Shown here one piece after another: positions 14,757 through 20,793 of a DNA stretch of 20,793 nucleotides. Numbering within the stretch: the stretch's first letter is position 1; each line of letters begins with the position of its first letter. The notes beneath the pieces are model-generated. The model was not told the origin of the DNA. It saw only the letters and a list, made by a program, of their open reading frames with translations, and did no database searches. The stretch covers positions 1,083-21,875 of the forward strand of contig JAMCWI010000051.1 in the NCBI GenBank assembly GCA_023481335.1, written 5' to 3'. The translations under genes were made by a program, and so were the position numbers. The DNA comes from Bacillota bacterium (GTDB lineage: Bacteria > Bacillota > Desulfotomaculia > Desulfotomaculales > Desulfotomaculaceae).

Positions 14757-14786
14757 TTGAAAAATTTTAATCTAAAGCAGGATAAT
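14757..14786 (+). promoter_or_regulatory. Weak candidate promoter before the 118-aa gene
   Basis: TTGAAA (14757-14762), 18 bp, GATAAT (14781-14786). It lies in the 266-nt AT-rich gap before the 118-aa gene and would leave a leader of just over 100 nt. No other signal stands out in this gap. Confidence 0.3.
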
Positions 14787-14899
14787 GGCGGTCACCTGAT
14801 GAATATTTAGGCGGAAGAAAAGAGTGTTGGATAATTTAATTTTTAACTTTGCGTCATGACACCCTTTTATAACCTGTAGCAAGAAAGAGGGTAGGGGTA

Positions 14900-15256
14900 A
14901 TGGCTTTTCGCAAGGACGACATGTTTGACGAGTATAATGTGAAGGTGGGGACCATTGACTGGTACACCAAAAACAAAAGGCTTTTGGACAAGCTTTTGCC
15001 GGAGGTGATTATTGCCGACAAGATTGTCGGTGATTCACGCTTCCAGGTTTATAGAAATGAAAATTTTGAGCTGGTGTTTGTCCATAGTATAGACGTTGAA
15101 ACCAGGAAAGCCGTTGCCGACCTTAATAAAGTGAATTACCACGACGGGATCAGGGTGCAGCTCACCTGGGGGCCTGACGAGAGCTATCTCAAGGTGGGCG
15201 ACACCACACTGGAGCAAAACTATTTTCTTGTAAAGTGTGTAGTGGAAAAATCTTGA
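14900..15256 (+). CDS. Unrecognised 118-aa protein
   Basis: I do not recognise this family. It is soluble and mixed alpha/beta, with a basic N-terminal helical part (DWYTKNKRLLDKLLPEVI) followed by alternating strands (FQVYRNENFELVFVHSI, GIRVQLTW, NYFLVKCVVEK). No signal peptide, membrane helix, metal motif or catalytic pattern is apparent. ATG 14900 is preceded by AGGGTAGGGG. It ends with its own terminator (15308-15330), so it is a single-gene unit. Codon usage looks like its neighbours'. Confidence 0.75.
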   Translation: MAFRKDDMFDEYNVKVGTIDWYTKNKRLLDKLLPEVIIADKIVGDSRFQVYRNENFELVFVHSIDVETRKAVADLNKVNYHDGIRVQLTWGPDESYLKVGDTTLEQNYFLVKCVVEKS

Positions 15257-15307
15257 GAGCAGGCAAACTGCTTACCCCTGACCAAAACGTTATCCCCCTG
15301 CCAGTAA

Positions 15308-15330
15308 GGCGGCGAAAAGCCGTCTTTTTT
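15308..15330 (+). terminator. Rho-independent terminator
   Basis: A 6-bp stem GGCGGC/GCCGTC (one G-U) with loop GAAAA, followed by six T. It ends the 118-aa gene's transcript just before the tandem repeats. Confidence 0.85.
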
Positions 15331-15342
15331 ACATATATTGGG

Positions 15343-15498
15343 GACATTCCTCGAAGAGGTGTGTCCCCTTTCCGCTGTTGACATTCCTCGAAGAGGTGTG
15401 TCCCCTTTCCGCTGTTGACATTCCTCGAAGAGGTGTGTCCCCTTTCCGCTGTTGACATTCCTCGAAGAGGTGTGTCCCCTTTCCGTTGCTGACATTCC
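15343..15498. repeat. 37-bp tandem repeat, four copies plus a partial fifth
   Basis: The unit begins GACATTCCTCGAAGAGGTGT, is 37 bp long, and starts at 15343, 15380, 15417 and 15454, with an 8-bp partial copy at 15491. The first three copies are identical; the last changes near its end (CCGTTGCT in place of CCGCTGTT). Each unit holds CCTC-GAA-GAGG, and the first copy with its flanking G's forms a longer imperfect hairpin (GGGGACA ... TGTCCCC, 15340-15368). There are no spacers, so it is not CRISPR. It occupies most of the 381-nt gap 15257-15637. Confidence 0.95.
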
Positions 15499-15553
15499 CA
15501 TACCTCATAAAAGGCGATTAAGTCGTCTTCTTAGTTTTCCCTAACATAAAAAA

Positions 15554-15562
15554 TGATATAAT
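15554..15562 (+). promoter_or_regulatory. Extended -10 promoter of tsaD
   Basis: TG-A-TATAAT, a perfect extended -10 element. The upstream -35 region is poor (TTTTCC at 16 bp), as is common for extended -10 promoters. Predicted leader is about 70 nt. Confidence 0.5.
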
Positions 15563-15637
15563 AATTTGAATAAGGGACCTAATATCGCCCATCAGGAACA
15601 GGGCCGCAGGGATTTTAAAAGAGAGGCATAAAAAATA

Positions 15638-16690
15638 ATGAGCACTCTAATACTGGCCATTGAGACTTCCTGCGACGAAACAGCCGCCGCAGTTGTGGCT
15701 GACGGCACAGCGGTGCTGTCCAACATCATATCTTCACAGGTGGAAGTGCACCGGCAATTCGGCGGGGTGGTGCCGGAAGTGGCTTCCCGCAAGCACCTGG
15801 AATTGATCAACCACGTTATTGACGGGGCGCTTGCCGGCGCCGGGGCTGCGTTTGACAGCCTCTCCAGCGTTGCGGTTACTTACGGGCCCGGGCTTGTCGG
15901 GGCACTTTTAGTCGGGGTGTCCGCCGCCAAGTCCATTGCCTACGCCCTCGATTTACCCCTGGTGGGAGTCAACCACCTGGAAGGGCATATTTACGCCAAT
16001 TTCCTGGCCGAGCCCGGTCTAAAACTCCCCGCCCTTTGCCTTGTGGTTTCGGGCGGGCATACCGACCTTGTCTATATTGCCGGACATGGTAATTACCGGG
16101 TGGTGGGCAGGACACGCGACGACGCAGCCGGGGAAGCATTCGACAAAGTGGCGCGCACCATAGGACTGGGTTACCCGGGCGGGCCCATGGTTGAGCGGCT
16201 GGCGCGGGAAGGGGATGCACAAGCAATTTCTCTGCCGCGGGCCTACCTTGAGGAGGGCAGCTTTGATTTTAGTTTCAGCGGGTTGAAGTCGGCTGTTATT
16301 AACTTTCTGCACCGGGCCGGGCAGCGTGGGGATACAGTGAACAGGGCGGACCTTGCCGCCGGATTCCAGAAAGCCGTGGTGGACGTGCTGGTCGACAAGA
16401 CGATGGCTGCCGCGCAGGCGCTGGCCGTGGAAACGGTGCTGCTGGCAGGTGGTGTGGCCGCCAACACGGCGCTGCGCGAAAGACTGGCTGAAAGAGTAAG
16501 GGAAAAGGGGCTTACCCTGGTTGTTCCACCACCGGTGCTGTGCACCGACAATGCCGCTATGATTGCCTGCGCCGCTTTCCACCGCCTGGCGCGGGGGAGA
16601 CTCGCGCCGCTGAGCCTAAACGCCGTGCCGGACCTGGAACTGGGCGAAGAGAGATATGAGGGGAATTTCAGGGGCAGGGTTATGAATTAA
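15638..16690 (+). CDS. tsaD: tRNA N6-adenosine threonylcarbamoyltransferase
   Basis: Transfers the threonylcarbamoyl group from threonylcarbamoyl-AMP to A37 of ANN-decoding tRNAs (t6A), working with TsaB and TsaE; normally essential. The 350-aa protein shows the ASKHA-fold start ILAIETSCDETAAAVV, GGVVPEVASRKH, the metal-binding histidines H113 and H117 in NHLEGH, SGGHTDL (138-144), GEAFDKVART (165-174), FSFSGLKSA (211-219) and LAGGVAANTALRE. Full length for the family (about 340). ATG 15638 follows a modest AGAGG. Partners are not adjacent here. An extended -10 promoter lies upstream, after the tandem repeats. Confidence 0.97.
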   Translation: MSTLILAIETSCDETAAAVVADGTAVLSNIISSQVEVHRQFGGVVPEVASRKHLELINHVIDGALAGAGAAFDSLSSVAVTYGPGLVGALLVGVSAAKSIAYALDLPLVGVNHLEGHIYANFLAEPGLKLPALCLVVSGGHTDLVYIAGHGNYRVVGRTRDDAAGEAFDKVARTIGLGYPGGPMVERLAREGDAQAISLPRAYLEEGSFDFSFSGLKSAVINFLHRAGQRGDTVNRADLAAGFQKAVVDVLVDKTMAAAQALAVETVLLAGGVAANTALRERLAERVREKGLTLVVPPPVLCTDNAAMIACAAFHRLARGRLAPLSLNAVPDLELGEERYEGNFRGRVMN

Positions 16691-16736
16691 GTTTTTTTAT
16701 ATTTAATTTAACATAATGCAATTGTTTTTGTGGCAT

Positions 16737-16761
16737 TTATCCCTGTGGATAATGTGGATAA
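16737..16761. promoter_or_regulatory. Two abutting consensus DnaA-box-like nonamers
   Basis: TGTGGATAA occurs at 16744-16752 and again at 16753-16761 without a gap; this is the exact reverse complement of the DnaA box TTATCCACA. The first also forms a palindrome TTATCC-CTGT-GGATAA (16737-16752). AT-rich DNA surrounds them, with GTTAATAACTGATAA just downstream. They sit in the gap between tsaD and the DUF512 remnant. Whether DnaA binds is untested. Confidence 0.6.
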
Positions 16762-16845
16762 GCCTGTTAATAACTGATAATTCAAGGTTCTCCCCTGTGG
16801 GTGAAAAATGAGGCAAATACCAGTTTGTATAGTATTAATACATGT

Positions 16846-16869
16846 GCGCTGCCCAGGCGCCTTTTTTTT
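16846..16869 (+). terminator. Weak candidate terminator downstream of tsaD
   Basis: GCGC (16846-16849) pairs with GCGC (16857-16860) across a 7-nt loop, then eight T. The stem is short, and a perfect palindrome GTATTAATAC (16832-16841) lies just upstream. It may end tsaD transcription or act as an attenuator for the following frame. Confidence 0.3.
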
Positions 16870-16884
16870 AAAGGTTGTGAAATT

Positions 16885-17164
16885 ATGGCCGAAATTAATA
16901 AAGAAAAGAGAGAATCAGGACGGTTAATTGCGGAGGCCCTGGCCGTTAATATCCTACCGCTTACGCCGGGTGCTTGTCCTGACATCCGAACTGGGCCGGC
17001 TGGTGATGGCTCTGGGGCTGGAGCGTTTTTACGAAGGCAATGCTGAATTAAGGGTTTTTGCGGTCAGAAACAGGTTTTTTGGGGGGACCATCGGCGCTGC
17101 CGGGCTTTTGACTGTGCCGGATATTGAGGCCGCCCTGGGTGATTTTATGTCAGCCTGTACCTAG
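16885..17164 (+). pseudogene. Frameshifted fragment of a DUF512-domain protein
   Basis: Two overlapping frames together resemble the C-terminal DUF512 part of radical-SAM/DUF512 proteins. Frame one starts at ATG 16885 (MAEINKEKRESGRLIAEALA). Frame two picks up near 16955-16970 with RRVLVLTSELGRLVMALGL and carries the hallmark AVRNRFFGGTIGAAGLLTVPDIEAAL. The match stops at about 17150, so the usual C-terminal section (after the GLLT...DI helix) is missing, as is the entire N-terminal PDZ and radical-SAM part. It is either a decayed gene remnant or a sequencing frameshift in a short stand-alone domain. The gap to the next gene (17165-17363) is AT-rich and empty, apart from a TATAAT at 17337-17342. 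Confidence 0.55.
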
Positions 17165-17363
17165 ATTTGCAGAAGAATTGCGGTTTGGATGTTGAAATGG
17201 TTTAAAAATTATTTAAAATGTAGGCTAAAAAAGATATTTTTTATTATTTTGTTGAATGCTGGTAGGAAAAGTAGCGCTTTTTGTTGAATAGTTAACTGAA
17301 TATTTTTAAATTAACATTAATCTTTAGCTTCCGGATTATAATCTGACCGGGGAGGCGCCGGCC

Positions 17364-19844
17364 TTGTCGCTACGATTAAAAACATTGATAATTATTGGCG
17401 CCACACTTGCCTGCCTGTTTACTATTTTGTTTGCCGCCTCAAAATTAATTATACTGAGGAGTTTCGCCAGGCTGGAGGATAAAAACAGCCGCGACAACAT
17501 CCAGCGGGCTCTCAATGCCTGGTCGGACGGGCTTGCCATGCTTGACACCAAACTCGTGGACTGGTCAGCCTGGGACGATACTTACGCCTTCATCGAAGAT
17601 GAAAACGAAGATTACACCAGGTCGAACCTCGTTCCGTCCACATTTACCAATCAGGGTGTTAATCTCCTGCTGTTTATTAACTCTTCGGGCCGGATTGTAT
17701 TTGAAAAAGGTTACGATCTAAATACCGGAGAGGAGATGCCCGCTGCACCGGACCTCAGCGAATACCTCGGTGCGGACAGCCCGCTTTTCAAACTTGAGGT
17801 CAGCGATGAGAGCAGCGTTACGGGTGTTGTCCTTTTGCCCGAAGGGCCCATGCTTTTGGCCTCGCGGCTTATTCTGACCAGCGATTACGCGGGGCCTGCG
17901 CGCGGTGTGCTGATAATGGGGCGGTACCTGGACAACAAAGAGATTAAACGGCTCGCCGACATTACTAATTTAGACATTTCTTTTGTTCCTGTGAACGCCG
18001 GGGATATTTCCCCCTCCATCCGGACGGCGCTCTCTTCCATATCCGAAACATCACCTGTTTTCATTAAGCCGCTGAACGAGGATTTAATAGCCGGGTACGC
18101 GCTTATTAATGATATCCATGGAAAGCCTTCCCTTGTTCTAAGCGTGGAGATGCCCAGGGATATTTACAAGGAAGGCCAGGCCGGCGCGCTCTATTTTATT
18201 TTATCGCTCCTGGCGTTCGGCCTGGTCTTTGGCGTGTTGACCCTGCTGCTGCTGGAGAAACTGGTACTGTCCCGGCTGTCGAGGTTCAGCAATGAAATTA
18301 CAAAAATTGGCGCGAGCGGAGACATTTCAGCTCGCGTACCGGTAACAGGGGAAGATGAGTTGGCGAACGTGGCCGGTGAGGTGAACAGGATGCTGGCGAC
18401 GCTTGGAAAGGCCCAGGACGATCTGCGAAAAGGTGAAGAATTATACCGGACCATTTTTGAAACGACGGGCGCCGCAACGATAATAATTGAGGAAGATACG
18501 ACAATTTCTCTGATCAACACGGAATTTGAAAAGCAATCGGGCTACTCAAAAGAGGAAGTCGAAAATAAAATGAAATGGACTCGCCTGGTCTGCGAAGATG
18601 ACCTGGCCCAAATGATAGAGTATCATTATAAGCGAAGGGTAGATCCCATTTCCTCCCCCACGAGTTATGAGTTTCGCTATTTCGGTAAAAATGGCGATAT
18701 AAGAAATTGCATTGTTACTAACGCATTAATTCCTGGAACAAGAAAAAGTGTGGCTTCGCTTCTGGACATAACAGACCGCAAGCAGGCTGAAGAGCGGCTG
18801 AGGTATTTAAGCCAGCATGACCAGCTGACCGGGCTTTACAACCGTACCTATTTTGAGCAGGAGATGCGCCGCCTGGAAGGAATCGGCCCTGTCCCGGTCG
18901 GTTTCATCGTATGTGATGTGGACGACCTGAAACCGGTCAACGACACAATGGGACATGACAAAGGAGACGAAATGCTGGTAGCGGCGGCAGGGGTGATCAA
19001 AGAAGGTGCTGGTGAGGGGGATGTGGTTGCCCGGATCGGGGGGGATGAGTTTGCCATATTGCTGCCGAATAGCAACCGCGCAGGCATGGAAAGGGCCTGC
19101 GGCAGAATTAAAAAAGCTGTTTTAAAATACAACGCGGAGAATCCTGAGCTCCCCTTAAGCTTATCAATCGGCTTTGCTGTTAATAACGAGAGGTCTTTAG
19201 ACGTACTTTTAAAAGAAGCGGACAACAATATGTACAGGGATAAGTTAAACCACAGCCAGGGGATTAACGGTATTGTTTCGCCGGTTTTAAAGGGAATTAA
19301 GTCCCGGAGCTGTATTAAGGATAGCCGCAGTGAGCGGGTACAGGACCTTGTGGCCAACCTGGCTTTCAGCACCGGGCTGCCGGAACACAATATTTCCAGG
19401 CTGAAACTGCTTGCCCAGTTTCATGACATCGGCGAGATGGGAGTGCCGGACAGCATCCTCTTTAAACCGGCTCCTTTTAACGCTGAAGAAGCCGCCGTTA
19501 TGCAAAAACACTGTGAGATCGGGCACCGGATCGCAAAAACCGCCAACGACCTGATTCCCATAGCCGACTGGATCCTGAAGCACCACGAGTGGTGGAACGG
19601 CCAGGGCTATCCCCTCGGCCTGAAAAAGGAGGAAATTCCGCTGGAGTGCCGCATTTTGTCCATTGTCGACGCGTATACCGCCATGACCGGCGAAAGCCCA
19701 TACCGCAAAGCCATGACCCCCGCGGAGGCTGCTGCTGAACTTAAGAGGTATGCGGGAAGCCAGTTTGACCCGGGCCTGGTTCAAAAATTTGTAGAATTTA
19801 TTGAACAGGAGGATAACAAGACTTATTATAAAGTTTCTTCCTGA
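17364..19844 (+). CDS. Membrane sensor with CHASE4-like, HAMP, PAS, GGDEF and degenerate HD-GYP domains
   Basis: Predicted c-di-GMP signalling enzyme of 826 aa. In order: TM helix (about 7-31); extracytoplasmic CHASE4-like sensor (about 40-265, with the WSAWDDTYAFIED signature at 67-79); TM helix (273-298); HAMP (300-350); PAS (360-470); GGDEF (480-630) with an intact RIGGDEF (557-563), which should make c-di-GMP from GTP; HD-GYP-type domain (640-815) with HD 687-688, HHE 740-742 and GQGYP 746-750. The inhibitory RxxD site before GGDEF reads GEGD (550-553), so product inhibition through it is unlikely. In the HD domain the first metal histidine is absent (KDSRSERVQ at 652-660) and HDIGK reads HDIGE, so phosphodiesterase activity is doubtful. 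The start is TTG 17364, with GGGGAGG upstream. Ends 74 nt before the CoA-ligase gene. Confidence 0.93.
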   Translation: MSLRLKTLIIIGATLACLFTILFAASKLIILRSFARLEDKNSRDNIQRALNAWSDGLAMLDTKLVDWSAWDDTYAFIEDENEDYTRSNLVPSTFTNQGVNLLLFINSSGRIVFEKGYDLNTGEEMPAAPDLSEYLGADSPLFKLEVSDESSVTGVVLLPEGPMLLASRLILTSDYAGPARGVLIMGRYLDNKEIKRLADITNLDISFVPVNAGDISPSIRTALSSISETSPVFIKPLNEDLIAGYALINDIHGKPSLVLSVEMPRDIYKEGQAGALYFILSLLAFGLVFGVLTLLLLEKLVLSRLSRFSNEITKIGASGDISARVPVTGEDELANVAGEVNRMLATLGKAQDDLRKGEELYRTIFETTGAATIIIEEDTTISLINTEFEKQSGYSKEEVENKMKWTRLVCEDDLAQMIEYHYKRRVDPISSPTSYEFRYFGKNGDIRNCIVTNALIPGTRKSVASLLDITDRKQAEERLRYLSQHDQLTGLYNRTYFEQEMRRLEGIGPVPVGFIVCDVDDLKPVNDTMGHDKGDEMLVAAAGVIKEGAGEGDVVARIGGDEFAILLPNSNRAGMERACGRIKKAVLKYNAENPELPLSLSIGFAVNNERSLDVLLKEADNNMYRDKLNHSQGINGIVSPVLKGIKSRSCIKDSRSERVQDLVANLAFSTGLPEHNISRLKLLAQFHDIGEMGVPDSILFKPAPFNAEEAAVMQKHCEIGHRIAKTANDLIPIADWILKHHEWWNGQGYPLGLKKEEIPLECRILSIVDAYTAMTGESPYRKAMTPAEAAAELKRYAGSQFDPGLVQKFVEFIEQEDNKTYYKVSS

Positions 19845-19918
19845 ATGCAGGAAAAGGTGTTTGTTTTGTTGAAAGAAAATATTTTAGATAATCCGGGAGA
19901 GAGGAGATTTTTAACCTG

Positions 19919-20793
19919 ATGTATTGGGACAAGGACAACGAGACAATGCCCCGGGAGAAGCTTCAGGAAGTTCAGCTGAAGCGGCTGCAGGCAACGGTGG
20001 ACAGGGTTTACCACGGCGTGCCCTTTTACCGGAAATCGCTGCAGAAAAAGGGGTACCAGGCGGGAGATATCAAATCCCTGGAGGACTTAAAGCGCCTGCC
20101 TTTTACGATGAAGCAGGATCTTCGAGATAATTACCCTTTCGGTTTGTTCACCGTTCCTTTACAGGAAATCGTGAGGCTGCACGCCTCATCCGGCACAACC
20201 GGCAAGCCGATCGTGGCCGGCTATACCAGTAAAGACATTGAGAACTGGGCCGAACTGATCGCCCGCTGCCTGGTCATGGCCGGCGGCACAAGGGGTGACG
20301 TTGTTCAGGTCGCATACGGCTACGGCCTGTTTACGGGGGGCCTGGGCCTCCACTACGGCGCCGAGCGCATGGGCGCGACAGTGGTCCCTATCTCCGGAGG
20401 AAACACGGCCCGCCAGCTAATGCTGATGCAGGACTTTGGCGCCACCATGCTCTGCTGCACACCCTCTTACGCCCTGTTTATGGCCGAGGAGGGAGAGGCG
20501 GCGGGCATCGACTTTAAAAAACTGCGCCTGCGCGTCGGTGTTTTCGGGGCAGAGCCGTGGTCGGAGAACATGCGCCTGCAACTGGAGCAAAAGCTCGATA
20601 TAACCGCACTGGATATATACGGACTGAGCGAGGTTATGGGGCCCGGGGTGGCTATGGAGTGCCCGGCCAAGGCCGGCGCCCACGTTTTTGAAGATAATTT
20701 CATTCCGGAGATCATCGATCCTGATACCGGTGAGCCGCTGCCTTACGGCCAGGAGGGTGAACTGGTCTTCACCACAATCACTAAAGAGGCGTT
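19919..20793 (+). CDS. Phenylacetate-CoA ligase-type AMP-forming enzyme (3' end beyond window)
   Basis: Adenylates an aromatic or related carboxylic acid and loads it onto CoA. The first 291 residues are present (family about 430). Visible features: the N-terminal PaaK pattern (RLQATVDRVYHGVPFYRKSL, 22-41), LPFTMKQDLRDNYPFGLF (60-77), the ATP-binding loop SSGTTGKP (90-97), GAEPWSE (210-216), and the acyl-adenylate motif YGLSEVMGPG (234-243). ATG 19919 is the first in-frame start; GGAG lies 12 bases upstream, which is rather far. In anaerobes these enzymes also occur with indolepyruvate:ferredoxin oxidoreductase genes, but the downstream context is not visible. The actual substrate (phenylacetate, arylacetates or other acids) is not decided by this sequence. 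Confidence 0.93.
   Translation, partial: MYWDKDNETMPREKLQEVQLKRLQATVDRVYHGVPFYRKSLQKKGYQAGDIKSLEDLKRLPFTMKQDLRDNYPFGLFTVPLQEIVRLHASSGTTGKPIVAGYTSKDIENWAELIARCLVMAGGTRGDVVQVAYGYGLFTGGLGLHYGAERMGATVVPISGGNTARQLMLMQDFGATMLCCTPSYALFMAEEGEAAGIDFKKLRLRVGVFGAEPWSENMRLQLEQKLDITALDIYGLSEVMGPGVAMECPAKAGAHVFEDNFIPEIIDPDTGEPLPYGQEGELVFTTITKEA

Noticed and set aside
15343..15498. CRISPR array (regular 37-bp repeats)
   Set aside because: The copies are directly adjacent with no variable spacers and no cas gene is in the window; it is a plain tandem repeat.
15189..15501. Minus-strand open frames with repeated peptide units over the tandem array
   Set aside because: They are open only because the 37-bp unit lacks stops in those frames across a few copies; there is no ribosome site, and they run into the 118-aa gene antisense.
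16691..16884. A working chromosomal or plasmid origin at the DnaA-box pair
   Set aside because: Only two exact boxes, no dnaA, dnaN or rep gene nearby, and ordinary housekeeping genes on both sides; kept only as a DnaA-site candidate.
17165..17363. c-di-GMP riboswitch before the GGDEF gene
   Set aside because: The gap is AT-rich and lacks the conserved GEMM core; only a TATAAT box is visible.

Overview
The window looks like a chromosomal piece of a Gram-positive, endospore-forming, probably anaerobic Firmicute of the Desulfotomaculum/Pelotomaculum type. This is inferred from gene content and style, not from a database match. The clues are a Ger(x)C spore-germination fragment, a DUF3243 protein, a YitD-like phosphosulfolactate synthase, strong AGGAGG-type ribosome sites with frequent GTG/TTG starts, consensus sigma-A promoters in AT-rich gaps, and GC-rich coding DNA. 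I see no rRNA or tRNA gene, IS transposase, prophage or CRISPR array.

Layout. 1-780: tail of a spore-germination gene and a small membrane protein. The first 28 bases are an exact inverted copy of 273-300, which suggests a chimeric or rearranged left edge. 840-4181 (minus): an orphan Dam-type adenine methyltransferase, an unrecognised 104-aa protein, and a two-ATPase ABC-F protein. 4376-6756 (plus): an exported NlpC/P60 endopeptidase, AcuA acetyltransferase, and an unrecognised 106-aa protein behind a perfect TTGACA-17-TATAAT promoter. 7055-8827 (minus): a zinc-ribbon miniprotein, also behind a perfect consensus promoter, and threonine synthase. 9241-10837 (plus): an integral membrane protein, a large hairpin repeat, and a TtcA-like PP-loop ATPase. 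10887-13156: an unrecognised double-CxxC protein (minus), then a sirtuin (plus) whose 3' end overlaps the convergent phosphosulfolactate synthase (minus). 13348-15256: a rhomboid protease, a small CxC/CxxC protein, DUF3243 (minus), and an unrecognised 118-aa protein. 15257-17164: a 37-bp tandem-repeat block, tsaD, a gap with two abutting DnaA-box-like nonamers, and a frameshifted DUF512 remnant. 17364-20793: a CHASE4-like/HAMP/PAS/GGDEF/HD-GYP sensor and the 5' part of a phenylacetate-CoA-ligase-type gene that runs off the window.

How the genes may work together. Most are housekeeping or single-gene transcription units, not one pathway. The most suggestive functional link is AcuA (acetylates the catalytic lysine of AMP-forming acyl-CoA synthetases), a sirtuin (reverses such marks) and an AMP-forming CoA ligase within 15 kb. 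The sensor protein is a c-di-GMP enzyme with an apparently intact GGDEF motif but a degenerate HD-GYP metal site. No obviously new multigene system is visible. The best leads are the repeat elements, the degenerate HD-GYP domain, the DnaA-box pair, the strongly promoted small genes, and the possible acylation circuit.
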